The notes under the pieces: generated by a model | What the model was told of the DNA's origin: nothing | What the model saw: only the letters and a program-made list of their open reading frames with translations | Databases searched by the model: none | Part shown: positions 11,550-23,710 of the stretch, piece after piece | Layout of the letters: each line of letters begins with the position of its first letter | Numbering within the stretch: the stretch's first letter is position 1 | Assembly (NCBI GenBank): GCA_029582165.1 | Contig: CM055891.1 | Span: 28,436,832 to 28,500,831 of the forward strand | Source of the DNA: Portulaca oleracea | Lineage: Eukaryota > Streptophyta > Magnoliopsida > Caryophyllales > Portulacaceae | Direction of reading: 5' to 3' | Length of the DNA: 64,000 nucleotides | Translations under genes and position numbers: made by a program

Positions 11550-12620
11550 TTCTCAGTACTCATAACCTCTAGCTGGACAGACAAGTCCTCCAGGTAACCA
11601 AAGTCTTTGAGAACATGGTACCCAAGCTGTCAAGTGAGGCTCCCTTTTAGGCCTTATTTAAATGTGGGCGGTTGCAAGCCTAGAGGGATGGTCTCATTCA
11701 CCTGAGATAGCTTAGTGTTCTACCTCTCATAGTAATTGAGGAAGGACTCATTATCCTTTTGCTTGAGGGTAGTCAGGTCATCATTTGTTGCCCTCTTCCT
11801 TTGAATGTGACATTAGTGGTTAATAAATGTCTAGAAAAGGTCATTCCAATCATCTTGGACTTTTGAGGGTAGAGCGTGGTACCAATACTTTGCTTCTCTG
11901 TCGAGAGTGGACAGGAAGACGGTAGCATACAAATAAGTGTTGATCTTATTCAATGGGGCCAACCTCAGGATCTCCTTAACATGATGAATTGGGTTTTTCG
12001 GATGACCTGAAATTGATATTGGGTACTTCAACCTTGTCGGCCACCTTTGACAAGGGTGAGTTGGCATTGGCACGTGCATGTACCAGTCCTCGAATGCAAG
12101 GATTGTGCTCATCAATTTGGTGAGCCCCTTCATCTTCTTTGGTAGGGCATTGAAAACAGGACCGTCCATCAAATTCGGATTCCATATGAATGGTTTCGGA
12201 CCACTCTTGAATTCACCCAAAGGGGAGGACACCTCAAAAGTAAGACGGGCAATTCCCTTTCCTTTGGATGACCCTTTGCCTCCATTTTTATTGGTTTGTT
12301 TTTTGGTGGGCTCCGGCCCGGAATCAGTGAACTCCATTGATCCTCCTCATTTGGAGCTAGACCTATCCTTTCGTTAATTTTGGTGGTGGCTTATAACATG
12401 TCATTCATCACTTGCTATTGATCATTGAACCTTTTGTCAATCTTCTGGTCCTGTTCGTAAAGGTTAAAGAAGAAAACTCCTTGCATCCTAGTAAACATAT
12501 CCCAAATTCGTTTGAAGGTTGACACCTCGGCACTGCATTTTGGATGAGGGTTTCTTGGGTGTTTTCCTTGGCCATGGAGGACTTGCGGATCTTAGGTTGA
12601 ATCAGTGATGGGATGTAGTG
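11550..12620 (-). pseudogene. Ty3/gypsy gag relic
   Basis: The minus strand from about 12620 down encodes a broken gag protein. A helical N-terminal part comes first (IWDMFTRMQ, KIDKRFNDQ). A core follows with LSTLDREAKYWYHALPSK and DDWNDLF, and then LKQKDNESFLNYYERWNTKL, which matches the usual gag pattern of a W-L block followed by a Q-E-S-F-R-W block. Stops and frameshifts interrupt it (the longest open piece is 12337-11831). No zinc knuckle, protease or polymerase was recognised to the left. The lineage cannot be fixed. Confidence 0.75.
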
Positions 12621-13309
12621 CAAATTCGAAACGAGTATGCCTATGCGGAGATCTATGATTCGGGCTCAAATGTGATCTCTTATCCCGCCTCTGTGGGAAT
12701 CAATAAAGGGTTCAAGATTTGACTCTGACACTTAACTACCCCATGCCTCCATGGCTTAACATACCTGCATAAGACCCTAAACATGGACACAATGTTTACA
12801 TGTTAACTCAAGGAAGAGTCATACACTTTTTAGGTTTGCATACTCTAATTCTATATGGGCCTAACATGATGTTTACAATGACAGAATGTCCATCTTGTCC
12901 CCGCTTAGACCAAGTCGCATTAGGTTTGATCCTTCCAGGCTCATGTTCAGGTAGAAAATGAATTTGGTATTTGGACACATGTGAGTCATAAAGGACCGAA
13001 CATAATCTGCAATGAGTAACCTGGGCTAGAGGCAAAACCAAACGACCCAAAGTAGAAACAGTAGGCTAGTCCAAATGTAAAGCCAATATGCCTTGAATTT
13101 CTACATGGGTTGAAAGCTTCGGGCTAGAAGAGAGAAAGTGGGTGAAGCCTTCAGTAAGGTGGGGTGGCCTATGGGTTTTCATGGGCTCCAGATTTGGCCT
13201 TGCAACGTGATCTTGAGTTGGGCCTGGCTAAAAGGTCTCCCATCCTTCAATCATTGTTGGGCATTTTTTTTTTTTGGCTCAACTCGTGTGGTTTTATGCG
13301 AACCAGAGT
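12621..13309. other. Gene-free stretch beside the gag relic
   Basis: Probably leader sequence of the minus-strand retroelement whose gag lies to the left. No primer-binding site or LTR end could be pinned down. Open frames here show no known domain. Confidence 0.35.
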
Positions 13310-13652
13310 ACGGGTGGAAATGAGCCAAGCCGAGCCCGAGCTCATAAGGCTTGAGGCTTGGCTTGCCACGTCTAAGGTGAGTTTGAGCTTGGCTTGTAGC
13401 TTGCCGAGCTTGAAGGGGTTCGGCTTGAGCTTGGCTTGCCAAAGCTTGTGGGCTTGGCTTGGCTTGACTCGAGGCTTGGCCTTTATGTTTAATACCTTTA
13501 CTTTTAGATTTTTTAATATATAAAAAGGATAAATTGATGCTTTAATTTGGAAGTTGGTAAACGTGATAATTTTAGAAATTTTAATCTTTTGGAATATAAT
13601 TTGATTTGACGATATGATACGCTAAATTAATGTCTTAAATCTTTTGGAACAC

Positions 13653-13713
<61 letters not shown>

Positions 13714-13763
13714 TGTATGTATGTATGTATGTATGTATGTATGTATGTATGTATATATGTATG

Positions 13764-13794
<31 letters not shown>

Positions 13795-13795
13795 A

Positions 13796-13862
<67 letters not shown>

Positions 13863-14045
13863 TAAAACAAGCCTATTAGGCTTGCCAAGCCTAACGAGCC
13901 AAGCTATTCGTGGCTTGGCTTGACTTGTTTAGTTCACGAGCTCGAGCCTGAGCCAAGCCGAGCTGATCTCAAGCCGAGCTATACAAGCTTTTTGCCGAGC
14001 CGGCTTGCAAAGGCTTGCGAGCCGGCTTGGCTCATTTCCACCCCT
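13310..14045. mobile_element. hAT-type MITE rich in GCTTGGCTTG words
   Basis: Left end CGGGTGGAAATGAGCCAAGC and right end GGCTTGGCTCATTTCCACCC are inverted repeats. Flanks CCAGAGTA and TAAGAGTA share six of eight bases, a decayed 8-bp duplication. The interior repeats GCTTGGCTTG/GAGCCAAGCC and contains a large compound microsatellite. No genuine coding region. Confidence 0.75.
13651..13862. repeat. Compound microsatellite (AC)n(AT)n(GTAT)n(AT)n(AC)n
   Basis: About 210 bases of AC, AT and GTAT/ATAC repeats, flanked on both sides by AC runs. It gives long translations of Y, I, C, M, H and T in every frame, none of which is a gene. It sits inside the hAT MITE. Confidence 0.95.
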
Positions 14046-14754
14046 AAGAGTAACTCTTGATGTGGACAGTGGACTGGACTCATACTGAATTAATTACACT
14101 TAAGCATGAATTCAATTAGCATATATGCAAATGAGTGACCTAACCAAGGTTCTAGGTTCGAGGATTACTAGGTCAGATAAGATAAAGGTACTACATGTTC
14201 ATCGCCCTTTGTGCACTTTCCTCATATAGAATGTATAAGGAGAGTGTGGAGGGTGTTTCTCTTTGACTTTGGGGAAGTCTTAGAGTATAACATGGGTGAG
14301 AGGAGATATCAAATACTTGATGATGCAAATGTATCCCACAAGTAGTGACAGTCCACTCTTAATGGTAATCCTAAGTTTAATACCTAAACCATCCCTTTTG
14401 TGCTCATCTACCATATGGTTCGAGAGTAGGTTGGTAAGTAGTACGCCTGAAATAGTAAGAATGTGAAATAAATTAATCTTTCCATTTTTACGATTTCATA
14501 AAAATATGAAATTCTTTAAAGATTTTACCCTCTTTTTAAAGTTTACATCCCCTAATGGAGTCATCAATTTGTATACCTCGAAAAAGTTTCGTTCAGAAAA
14601 TTGTTTAACAAAACATTAACAATTCTTATGAAGTATAAATAAAGACATTAATTTAACAAAACAGTCTGAACCAAAGTGAACCACTGGACTGACTCAAAAA
14701 GCTAAGCACCTTTCACTAGGTCAGTTCGGTGGTCTTCCCTGATCAACATACGAT
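14046..14754. other. Gene-free stretch between two hAT MITEs
   Basis: No gene seen. It is AT-rich and probably the body of an old minus-strand retroelement. GATCAACATACGAT at its right end provides the target site of the next MITE. Confidence 0.35.
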
Positions 14755-15375
14755 TAGGGATGACAATGGGGCGGGGAATCCCCGAATCCGTTGAGGCCTC
14801 GCCCCGCTCTGGGGAAAAATCCCCGCCCCCATTGGGGATGGGGATGGGGACGGGGACGATTTCCAAAATCCGCTCGGGGATGGAGCGGGGATGGGGACAA
14901 AATTTTCCCCATCCTCGTCCCCATTTTCCCCGCTGGGGTGAATTCCCTGTCCCCATCCCCGAATCCCCATCCCCGTAAATGTTAAAATTACCAAATAATC
15001 TTTATTCTAATTTAATATATATGTTAATGGGAAGGACAAAGTAGTAATTTTCCAATTTATTCTCACTTGTTGATGTATTATTGTTTGATTTTGATGTATT
15101 ATTAATTGAGCAAGTTAAATACGTTGTATTTTGAACATGTTAAAAACCGGGTTCGATCAAAAACCGGATCCGATTAAAATTTAGTTAAATTTAGGATAGT
15201 TTCAAAAAATCCCCGTTGGATTTCCGTTGGGGATGTGGAATCCGCGTGGATGGGGATGGGGCAAGAATCATTCCCCGAAGCGGGGATGGGGACAGGGATG
15301 GGGATGAGTTTTGGGAGCAGGGATGGGGACGGGGGTATACTCCCCCATCCCCGATCCGCCCCGTTGCCATCCCTA
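14755..15375. mobile_element. hAT-type MITE with perfect 8-bp target duplication (CATACGAT)
   Basis: Ends TAGGGATGACAATGGGGCGG and, inverted, the reverse of CGTTGCCATCCCTA. CATACGAT is present exactly at 14747-14754 and 15376-15383. The two subterminal zones are packed with GGGGATGGGG/CCCCATCCCC variants and the middle is AT-rich. Open frames through the G-rich zones (Gly, Trp, Pro repeats) are by-products. Confidence 0.92.
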
Positions 15376-15379
15376 CATA

Positions 15380-15780
15380 CGATAAAGAGAGTCGGAACAG
15401 CAACAAGGCTAGGCGTTCTTGGCTACTTTCGTGGCTCGATCAACAGTAAGGCCAGGCGACCTTAGCTATTGTTGTGGCTCACTCTCACTTTTTGTATTGT
15501 GTATCAAATCTCAAATTAACAATCAATCATAAATGCAAATTAACGAAATAAACTTTAGTTAAATTAGGCAAATTATGATTTAAAGAGTCGCTAGTCAGTA
15601 ATGAGAAAACCAACAAACTTTAATAAGAGACTCCTGCCTACGAATCAGAGTATGTATTCGACAGTAAGGTTACGAGTTTGAGAGTTAGATAATCTTTTGA
15701 TTCGTCTGTTTTAATAAAACAAATTCTACTAAAATCAAATTAAAGGAAAAAGCAAAAAAGGGAGAAATTTGATAGATTTC
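15380..15780 (-). mobile_element. Tat/Ogre-type LTR relic
   Basis: Read on the minus strand, this matches the order seen in the Tat element at 28090-28175. There is a CCTTAC...CGAAT phrase, then TTCGTAGGCAGGAGTCTC, a T-rich stretch, and GACTAGCGACTC, against CTTTACCCCCGGATCCGAAT and GGCGACTCC there. It is a decayed LTR part, and the preceding MITE is inserted in it. Confidence 0.45.
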
Positions 15781-15954
15781 ACATTTAAAATTATTATGCC
15801 ATGCGAATGTAAAAGAAAATGTGCAAGTCAAATAACAAGTTTACATATTTACATGATTTTACTATAATTAAAGTTGATTACAAAAATTGACTAGTTAATC
15901 TAACCTTCTTAGGATTCACTTAGCATGCAACATAAATAAAAAGGAGACACAAAC

Positions 15955-17708
15955 ACTTTGTTCTCAGAATGGTTGTAAAAGTAGTATATTTGGTTTCTTT
16001 TGGGTAACCTACAAAGAAACGCTTCTCAGATTTGGGTGCAAGCTTGTCGTTAGGTTGAGCCTTGACAAAAGCTTCGCATTCCCAAATCTTAAGAAAAGAC
16101 AGTCTAGGAACCTTTCCTCTCTATATCTTATATGGTGTCCTTTCAGTAACTTTGGTGGTAGTTCTGTTCAATATGAGAGTAGTTCCAAGAGCATACCCAA
16201 AAAGCTAGCATGAGGATCCGACTCAGCTATAATTGATCGTGTCATATCCAATAGGATACAGTTCCTCCTTTTGGACACACCATTGTGCTAATGTGTTCCA
16301 ATAGGAGAGAGTAGTGAAACATTTCCACATCCTCTTAGATTATCAATGAACTCTTGGCTCAAATATTCACCACCTAGATTCGATTAAAGGGCTTTGATTG
16401 TCTTGCAAAGTTGGTTCTATACTTCATTCTGGAATTCCTTAAACCTTTTAAAGGATTCTAATTTATGATGCATCAAGTACACATATTGGTATCCACTTAG
16501 ATCGTCCGTAAAAGTAATGAAGTACTTGTACCCACCTCTCGCACTAGTGTCCATAGGCCCACCTACATCCGTATGTATGAATCCTAGCAAATCACTTGCA
16601 GTTCACCAATTTCAATAAAAGGTGATCTGGTCCTCTTACCCATCAGACATGCTTCGCAAATGTCAAATTTTTCGAAGTCAAAATCATCTAGAATGCTTGC
16701 ATTATACAACTTTTGGATGTGTTTTTGATTGATATGACCCAAACGACAATGCTATAGGTAGGCAGGATTTGGATCAAAAGTTTTAGCTTCCTTGGATTCG
16801 ATGTGAAAATTTGTTTATCTAAATCTAAAACTTACAAACCATTCATATGAATGCATGTACCATAATAAATTCCATGCTTATAAATATTAAAGGAACCATT
16901 TGCGACTTCAAAGGATAACCTTCTTTTTCCAAGATGATAACATAAATTAATTTTTGACTTATTACAGGAACATAATAACGGTTATTAAGTTCAAGTACAA
17001 TCCTGGAAGGTAAAGATAAACTATAAGTCACTACGCAAACAACAACTCTTTGCTCGTTTCCCATGTGTAGATTGACTTCTCCCTTGCTGACTAGTGACTC
17101 GCCTACTTTTCCTTAGACCCTGCACATTTTCACAAATGCATATGAGATCTACAGCCGGTATCCAGTACCCATAAAGTATGAACAATAGGTTTATTTCAAC
17201 CACATCAGTACTTGTATTGGAAATCACATTTCCATTCTTCAGATCTTCCAAGTACTTTGGGCAGTTCCTCTTCCAGCGACCCTTACCTTTACAGTGAAAG
17301 AAGTCTTGGTCAGGATCGGGTCTGACCTTTAGTTTAGCTTGAACAACAACCTTGCCCTTGCCTTTCGATTAAAGGGAGCCCTCTTGCCTTTGGCACGCTT
17401 CCTAAAGCCTCCCCCCCCCCCCCCCTTTTCACCATCAAGACATTAGCAGTAGGCTTACGAACAACCTTTATGTCCCTCTCATCCTGGACAAGCATCTCAT
17501 GCAAGTCCATAATGCTCTTCTTATGCCCTTTCATGTTTTAATTCATCTTAAAAGGACCGAAACCGTCATGTAACGAACACAAAATGGTGTCAGTAGCCAA
17601 CTTTTGGCTATAGGGAAATCCAAGCCTGCTCAAGTTGTCGAAGAGACTAATCATCTTCAACACATGAGGGCCAACTAGCTTACCAACCTCAAGACGAGAT
17701 TTGATAAC
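15955..17708 (-). pseudogene. Ty1/copia gag-pol relic (gag C-terminus, protease, integrase)
   Basis: Reading leftwards on the minus strand: a gag end (ILCSLHDGFGPFKMN, MKGHKKSIMDLHEML), a decayed zinc knuckle (KGKGRWKRNCPKYLEDL), and a protease region (GYWIPAVDLICICENVQGL, where the active-site DTG is lost). GAG-pre-integrase follows (LGHINQKHIQKLYN, CEACLMGKRTRSPF), then an integrase core with several stops (GGEYLSQEFIDNL). It ends near 15955 before any reverse transcriptase. The gag N-terminus lies at 18927-19296, separated by a solo LTR insertion. A pure G/C run interrupts the gag at 17410. Confidence 0.85.
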
Positions 17709-18926
17709 TGTTCGGTCTCGTTCCGAGTCGAATTTATATTATTTTATAAGGTGTTTTGTTTAATTTAGCCCCTTAATTATATATTAGTTATGATGATTTT
17801 GTGTTTTTGTAGGAAATCAGTAGTTAGAAGGAAAACCGGGCCAAAAGAGGCAAAAACAGCTAAAAAACCAGGAGTGTAGCGCTCGCTACACTGGGCCTCA
17901 CACCCGCGATAGGGGGATAGCGCCCGCGATAGGGCTGTGACACCCGCTACCTACCGCAAATCTCTGATCACCAGCCTTGCCAACAGAGCTCGCGCCCGCG
18001 ACCATGACTTCGCGCCCGCGATGACCAGATGCTGGAGGTGCACGAAAACCAGTGCCAACCATGGTCAGCATGTGGTGAAGCCCATGGACCGTGGCAAAGG
18101 GTCGCGCCCGCGACCGTATATGTCGCGCCCGCAACGGTCGACTCTGTTCCGGAAATAAAGTTTACGGCGGCTGCTAGGGTTTTGGAGTTGTTATTTTCTT
18201 TTTCCTTCTTATTTTCTTTCATTATATAAACACTAATATATCTAACTTAGCAATCATCATAGTTTTTACCTAGTTTTATTTTAAGAGCATTAGTCCTTAG
18301 TATACCTAAGTTTAGAATGAATTTCCTTAAGTTTCCTTTCGTTCTCGATTGTAATTGCACTTTTCTAGATTAATGAAATTCTCTTCTTCAAAGTTCTTGT
18401 GTTCTTTCGGTTATTTTTCCGTTTTTCTAGTATTAGCTCCACAAAAATCCAGTTTTTAGCGAAGAGGAGGATTAAGGTTCCTCGAATTCTCCCTTCAGGT
18501 GAGGATTCGAGCAGTCTTAGTAATCCAAATCACGCCTTTCTTGTTTGTTCGGGAGAAAGATTCAAGATTTCAAGATTCAAGATTCAAGATTAGTACATTG
18601 AATGCTAGGTATAATTTCCATTCCTTAACTACAATAATTAATTCAGTTTTCAAATTCATCGTTCTTGAGTGTTTTTAATTACTTTCTTGATTATGCTTTC
18701 GATTTCTTGTTTAGTTTCTTGTTCTTGTTTTAGTAGTTATGTTTTGTTTTTAATTTCTTGTTTTTTTTAGTTTCCATTGTTTTTAATGCATAATTAGTAT
18801 AGTTTAAATTATTTACTGCTTCCTGCAATTTGAAACCCAAACCAAACCAATTTCCTGATAACCTAACACACCATCCCTGTAGATTCGACAACCCTAATTT
18901 TAACCCCAAATTACCACAACTGAACA
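17709..18926 (+). mobile_element. Solo LTR (family 1) inside the copia gag, 5-bp duplication ATAAC
   Basis: The 1218-bp unit starts TGTTCGGTCTCG and ends CAACTGAACA, with TG...CA ends and an inverted TGTTCGGT/ACTGAACA. ATAAC flanks it on both sides (17704-17708 and 18927-18931). It splits the gag of the copia relic. A TATA box (ATTATATAAAC) lies at 18221. Just upstream (17875-18137) is a cluster of GC-rich words such as GCGCCCGCGA and the palindrome GTGTAGCGCTCGCTACAC. It is the same family as 38535-39959. Its superfamily cannot be set without internal sequence. Confidence 0.9.
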
Positions 18927-19296
18927 ATAACTTGGCAGTTGGTCTCATACCTCTCACTTGCAGCATGTTCTTGAAACATGGTTTTCAATTGAGAGATGAT
19001 GTCAAGCGTCGCCTATCTTCAAATTGTTTTTGAAGTTCAGGGGCCATGGTAGCCAGCATGAGACAAGCCACTTGAAGATCGTCATCCACATGACACTTCC
19101 ATTTGGCTTTCTCAGTTTTATGGGGCCGAAGTGGCAGATGCTTGGCCTTTAGATTTCTCAAGAAAATATTCCTTCTTCTCGACCTTGACAACAAATCTCA
19201 AGTTCCAATGTCAATCAAGGAAGTTTTCCCCAATAACCTTTCAATCTTAAGGAGAGAATGAAGGGAGATGGAAGAAAAAGAGGCAACATCAGACAT
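18927..19296 (-). pseudogene. Ty1/copia gag N-terminal part
   Basis: This continues the copia relic across the solo LTR. The minus strand starts MSDVASFSSISLHSLLKIER at ATG 19296 and runs through CHVDDDLQVACLMLATMAPE and LQKQFEDRRR to a MFQE-like motif, the standard copia gag order. An in-frame stop occurs early (after SLIDIGT) and another after TSSLN. Confidence 0.8.
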
Positions 19297-20779
19297 ATTG
19301 AATCTACAATTCAAGAAAGGTTTATTTTAGATTCTATTCATCAATAAATGTGAAATTAAACCAGTTAATTTAAAACCAAAACACATTTAACTCTCATTAG
19401 TGTTTAACAAAAACCAAGACCCACAGGGTATAAACAACTCAAGTGGACTGTGGCCCAACAAAACTTGAGTCTGATTGCCATATCATCCCATGATCAATCA
19501 TTTGAAATGACTCTTGGCAAGAGGAATGTATCGTATACTAAACCTCTCTCTGTTGCTCATGACCCAAAACTCTTTTTTCCCACCAATATGAACAAACTTA
19601 AATCCCACCCAACTTCCTAAATACCCATGGAATGAATAACTTTGGCGAGACCACCTATGATCCAAGTAGTGTTCTCTAGGGTGAGCAACCATAGGTTCAA
19701 ATTTTGTGGGAGTTCATTTTATTACCCTAAACATGCAATTTTAGGTGACACTTGTGATAAGTACGATAGGCATAATAAAAAGATAACAACATACTATAAA
19801 CCATTCAAAGCATAAAATAAAACCTCTAGTATGATCACCTAGACTTAATTAAACTATTTGGCTAGTCTAGCTAGTCTTCATGTCTTCAAGAACTCCTTCT
19901 TAAACGACTCTAAGAACTCCTTGAACGCCTTCAAGAACACCTTCTTGAATTTGCAACTACATGGATATGGCTCCCACTTGAACCGACATCCTTGTTGCAG
20001 CTTGGGCTCACACTCAACTTGATATCGCCATGTTACAAGAATTTACAAATGGGCATTATGTCATGAGGTTACAATGATTTCAAACACAAATACAAATTTA
20101 ATCAAATTAAATTGTATTCATTCAAATCAATGACACGCATGTTGTATTTCACCCAAACTTGATTGCAGACTGGCAAAACCGACTATGACCATACTAAGAG
20201 CGTGTGCGATTCAACAATTTTGGTAGCATTTCAACATAACATATGGCATATATCTAACATGCTTCGATAACCATTAAAGAACGCATATGATTGCAAAGAA
20301 CAACCACCAAATAAGAGAATGAGCCAAAACTCATTTTGGATTCAATAGTGATTCCTAATCACATTACATGTATAGCCGCATATTAAACGTAACAAAATTC
20401 CAAATTTTATCAAGTTTTTCTCTAAGTCCTAAAATCATGTTAGGCTAGAGTTGATACCCCTTTCACTTGAAATTCAAAATTTTAAGAGTTAGACAAATAC
20501 AAATTCACTTAATTTCCAAAATGAAGAAAATTAATCCAACAGATACTATATCATGCTGAAATTATTCGCAAAGTTTCCAAAACTCCACAAATAATCAATT
20601 TATGCCCAACTGATTGATTAGATAATTAATTTCCAAAATTTACCCTTCCCTTGTTACGAAATTCCTGGAATCACCCCACAAATATCCGTAAAGATAAATC
20701 CAATTTAACCAGGAAACTAAATGAAATCGAGATTTAAGTCCAAACACTTTAGACTCAAATATAAACTTTTCTCAGGTTT
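19297..20779. other. Gene-free stretch upstream of the copia gag
   Basis: It probably includes decayed leader and LTR of the copia element. No primer-binding site, LTR end or target duplication could be recognised, and no gene is visible. Confidence 0.35.
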
Positions 20780-21070
20780 GATGTGTTTAGGGCCTTTTGA
20801 AATGGCACTGGTTATGGGCGTAGCATCGCATGTCACAACCGTGACCAAGCTCGACATCTCAATTCCCAAGCGATCACTAGAGTGATCACGGGCGTGACGT
20901 CCAACGTCATGACCATGACCCTCTGACTTGGCAAAGAGGGCAACGAGTTTTTCCTAGATCACGGGCGTTACACCTAGTGTCACGGTCGTGACCCATTGTC
21001 AACACAGGGGGCTCAACCCCTAGCTACAGATCACAGGAGTGACAACCATTGTCATGACTGTGACCCCTTT
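20780..21070. repeat. Cluster of GATCACGGGCGTGAC-type palindromic words
   Basis: About seven variants of GATCACGGGCGTGAC and GTCACGGTCGTGACC occur in 280 bases of otherwise AT-rich DNA. The style matches the U3 word clusters in the solo LTRs at 17709 and 38535, so this is probably the U3 of another retrotransposon LTR. The ends of that LTR were not found. Confidence 0.6.
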
Positions 21071-21599
21071 CAGTCTTCAGAAAACCCATAAGTATGTGAT
21101 CACACACACCAAATCGAACCCAATTTAATCAATCAGAACCCCAGGCTTGTCAAGTATAAACATGATTGTTTCCAAAATAATATAGGTTGCAGATATTACA
21201 TGTTAATATTAACCATTAAACTAGCATACTTACACCCTAATAGACCAAATCCATCAAGATGCTAAACATAAGGGTATAATATCAATATAGCAACCTAACA
21301 TACTGTTGACATTTTTTGCATCTCTTTGGGACTTGAACATTCACAAATGGAGAATTTGTTGGAGTTTACTTTTTAAAACACTTTAGGGATTATTTGTACA
21401 TTTTAGGAATAACCATATTGTAAAATTACCTTCCCTTTACTGTGTGAATTTCGTGAATAACTAAACTAAACTTTGGGAGCAAACATCCACTTGTTCTAAC
21501 TCTTTAGGACTAGTTCAATTGGTTCATAAAATTTTGAGCTCAGAAGAAGGCAATTTAAGCAACGCTATTTGAAAACATACAAATACACCATAAAGTTGC

Positions 21600-23650
21600 A
21601 TCGATTCATTGTAAAACCATGATAAACACAGTTTATACTATCCCGATGTAAAAGGTGTCACCATCCGACTTGTTTAAGGAGAAAAGCTAAGACAAACCAA
21701 AACGATGAAAAGAAGAAGACTTCGCCTACAAACCAAGAAGTGGATCCGAGGGTAAGGCTACGGACTCGAAAGGTAAAGACATCTGAATCTGCCTCTTGCT
21801 TTAGGAAAGACTCTACTAAAAATTTAAAATAGTGTTTTTGATAAAGTTTGAAAGGAAAACAAATTGAAGGATTATGTCTCAAAATCATTCAATAACATGC
21901 GTGATTAATGAAAATGGTCTTTTTATAATATGATACAAATAACAATTACATATTCACAAAAGGAAGTACACAAAGGAAATACCTAATGGTGTTTTGCATG
22001 GGAACCTTACCTAGCCTTTAAGATGGATGATTATGTTTGCTTATGATGAAGGTCGATCGGCCTAGAATAGCCTCTAGAGGTTAGTGACCCTTTTGTTGAT
22101 GTAGAAAGAAGCACCAAGTGAAGATTTGGGATAGGTGGTCCTAAAGGTCGATCAACTCTAAGGGAAAGAAAGGGGTTTTTCTAGTTTTGGGTGATTTTTT
22201 GGTGATTATAGATATGGTTTTGTGTTTGGGATGGGAGGTCGAGGTAGTATGGTGGAATAAAGAAATGGATAGAAAAAGTAGCCAGATTGAGATAGAAATG
22301 TAGGAAGAATGAGATTAAGATAGAATGGAGGACTAAAAGTTAATAGAAGGGATTAGGAGTTGTCTTTCTTTGAGCTTAGGGGTGATATTTATAGGCTAAG
22401 GTAGGTAGAATCAAATGGATAGGGAGGGTAAACCTAGCTAGCCTTGGTCAACATGGTCCCTCCTCGAGTCATGTTCATTCATGCCTAGGGATGCCCGATC
22501 GGCCTTGACCATTCACCATGCATAAACAAGCCTTCGACGATGCTAATTTGTGAGTGAACTTAGCTTCCTGGGAAGATCGATCGACCTTGGGCTCCAAGTA
22601 TGCATGCATGAGTTGGACGGTGCTTAACTTGAGGATGAATTTGGTCTTGAGCTCATTTATTGGCCGATCGGCCTTCAAATGTGCGTACTAAGGGTGTTTA
22701 CGGGGCGAGTACCCGAACCGATTGGATAATTTTTTCGGGTACCCGAAAATTGAAATGACCAAACCCTCGAATTATGTAAAGTAACCAAAACACCCGATTA
22801 ATTAAAATCATATGAGTTTCCAACTTTTATTTTTAATTTGTGATTATTAATTAACACTCCAGTAGCAAAAAAATGTTTCAAAATTGTTCTAAAACTAGGC
22901 CAACAGAACCACAGGCACTGAGTTTCCACACGTTTTGAGTTTTTGGACGATTTGAATTGGAGCACTGACCGCCAACATTAACGTAAATTAGGGTTTTTTC
23001 AAGATTAAAATTTGGGTCTGGACAGCGGACTGGAGATTGGAAAAAGATAGGCAAAAATGAAATCTGGACCTACATGTTAAATTTAATTTCGGGTACCCGA
23101 AAACGTCTAGGGGTTGACCCGTAACCGAACCGATTAACCGAAAATATTCCGGGGTGGGTACCCGACCCGATTAAAATTGATTTTTTCGGGGCGGGTACCC
23201 TAAATTAATGACCGGGTAGCGGGTTTCCGGATCGGATTTTTGGGGGCGGTTATTTATGAACACCCCTAGTGCGTACACACTGTTGTGCATTTTTGTATGG
23301 TGATAAATAATGGAGCTGGCAATGGACTTCGAACCTGTGACCTTGCTCAAGGCCAGTCAGCCTTGAGGTGAGCATGCATGGTATTTTTGGTCTTTTACGT
23401 GAACTTTGCATGGCTTTGACTTACCCTTTTGCTGTTTTGCATGAAGTTGCATGGCTACGGTTTCAGTCCACTTTTACGTACAAAATTGTGTATGTAGAGT
23501 GCATGCATGGTTCGACTTTGTTGCATGTAGCACGCATGCTTACTTGGGCTTCGGTTCCCTTTATTATACTTATAAAAATACAAAAATACTTTAAAAAGGT
23601 ATAATACATTAAAAACATGCACTATACTATGCTAAAACTCGGTGTCTACA
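21600..23650 (-). mobile_element. Tat/Ogre-type LTR relic with GGCCGATCGGCC words and a nested hAT MITE
   Basis: On the minus strand it starts TGTAGACACCGAG at 23650, matching the start of the Tat element LTR (TGTAGACACTGA at 27206). Near 21660-21780 it shows the same downstream landmark (TTACCCTCGGATCC, then GGTTTGTAGGCGAAGTC). A TATA box (CCTATAAATATC) is near 22390. Words such as GGCCGATCGGCC and GATCGATCGACC lie at 22040-22680, mostly upstream of that TATA. The hAT MITE 22689-23268 is inserted in it. The left end is uncertain. Confidence 0.6.
22689..23268. mobile_element. hAT-type MITE with perfect 8-bp target duplication (GTGCGTAC)
   Basis: Ends TAAGGGTGTTTACGGGGCG and, inverted, the reverse of TATGAACACCCCTA. 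GTGCGTAC flanks both sides (22681-22688 and 23269-23276). CGGGTACCCG variants fill both subterminal zones and the middle is AT-rich. No coding region. Confidence 0.92.
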
Positions 23651-23710
23651 CAAACATGAATCAACCATTGAAACACATATTATAGGCGGTATAATCTACA
23701 ACATATAAAA

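Noticed and set aside
13627..13923. Several long open frames of Tyr/Ile/Cys/Met/His
   Set aside because: They are translations of the compound microsatellite.
14702..15465. Gly/Pro/Trp-rich open frames on both strands
   Set aside because: They come from GGGGATGGGG repeats of a hAT MITE with a clean target duplication.
17898..18229. Arg/Ala-rich open frames
   Set aside because: They arise from the GC word cluster in the U3 of the solo LTR.
20780..21070. Possible CRISPR-like or regulatory array of GATCACGGGCGTGAC
   Set aside because: Spacing and sequence are irregular, the DNA is plant nuclear, and it fits an LTR U3 word cluster.
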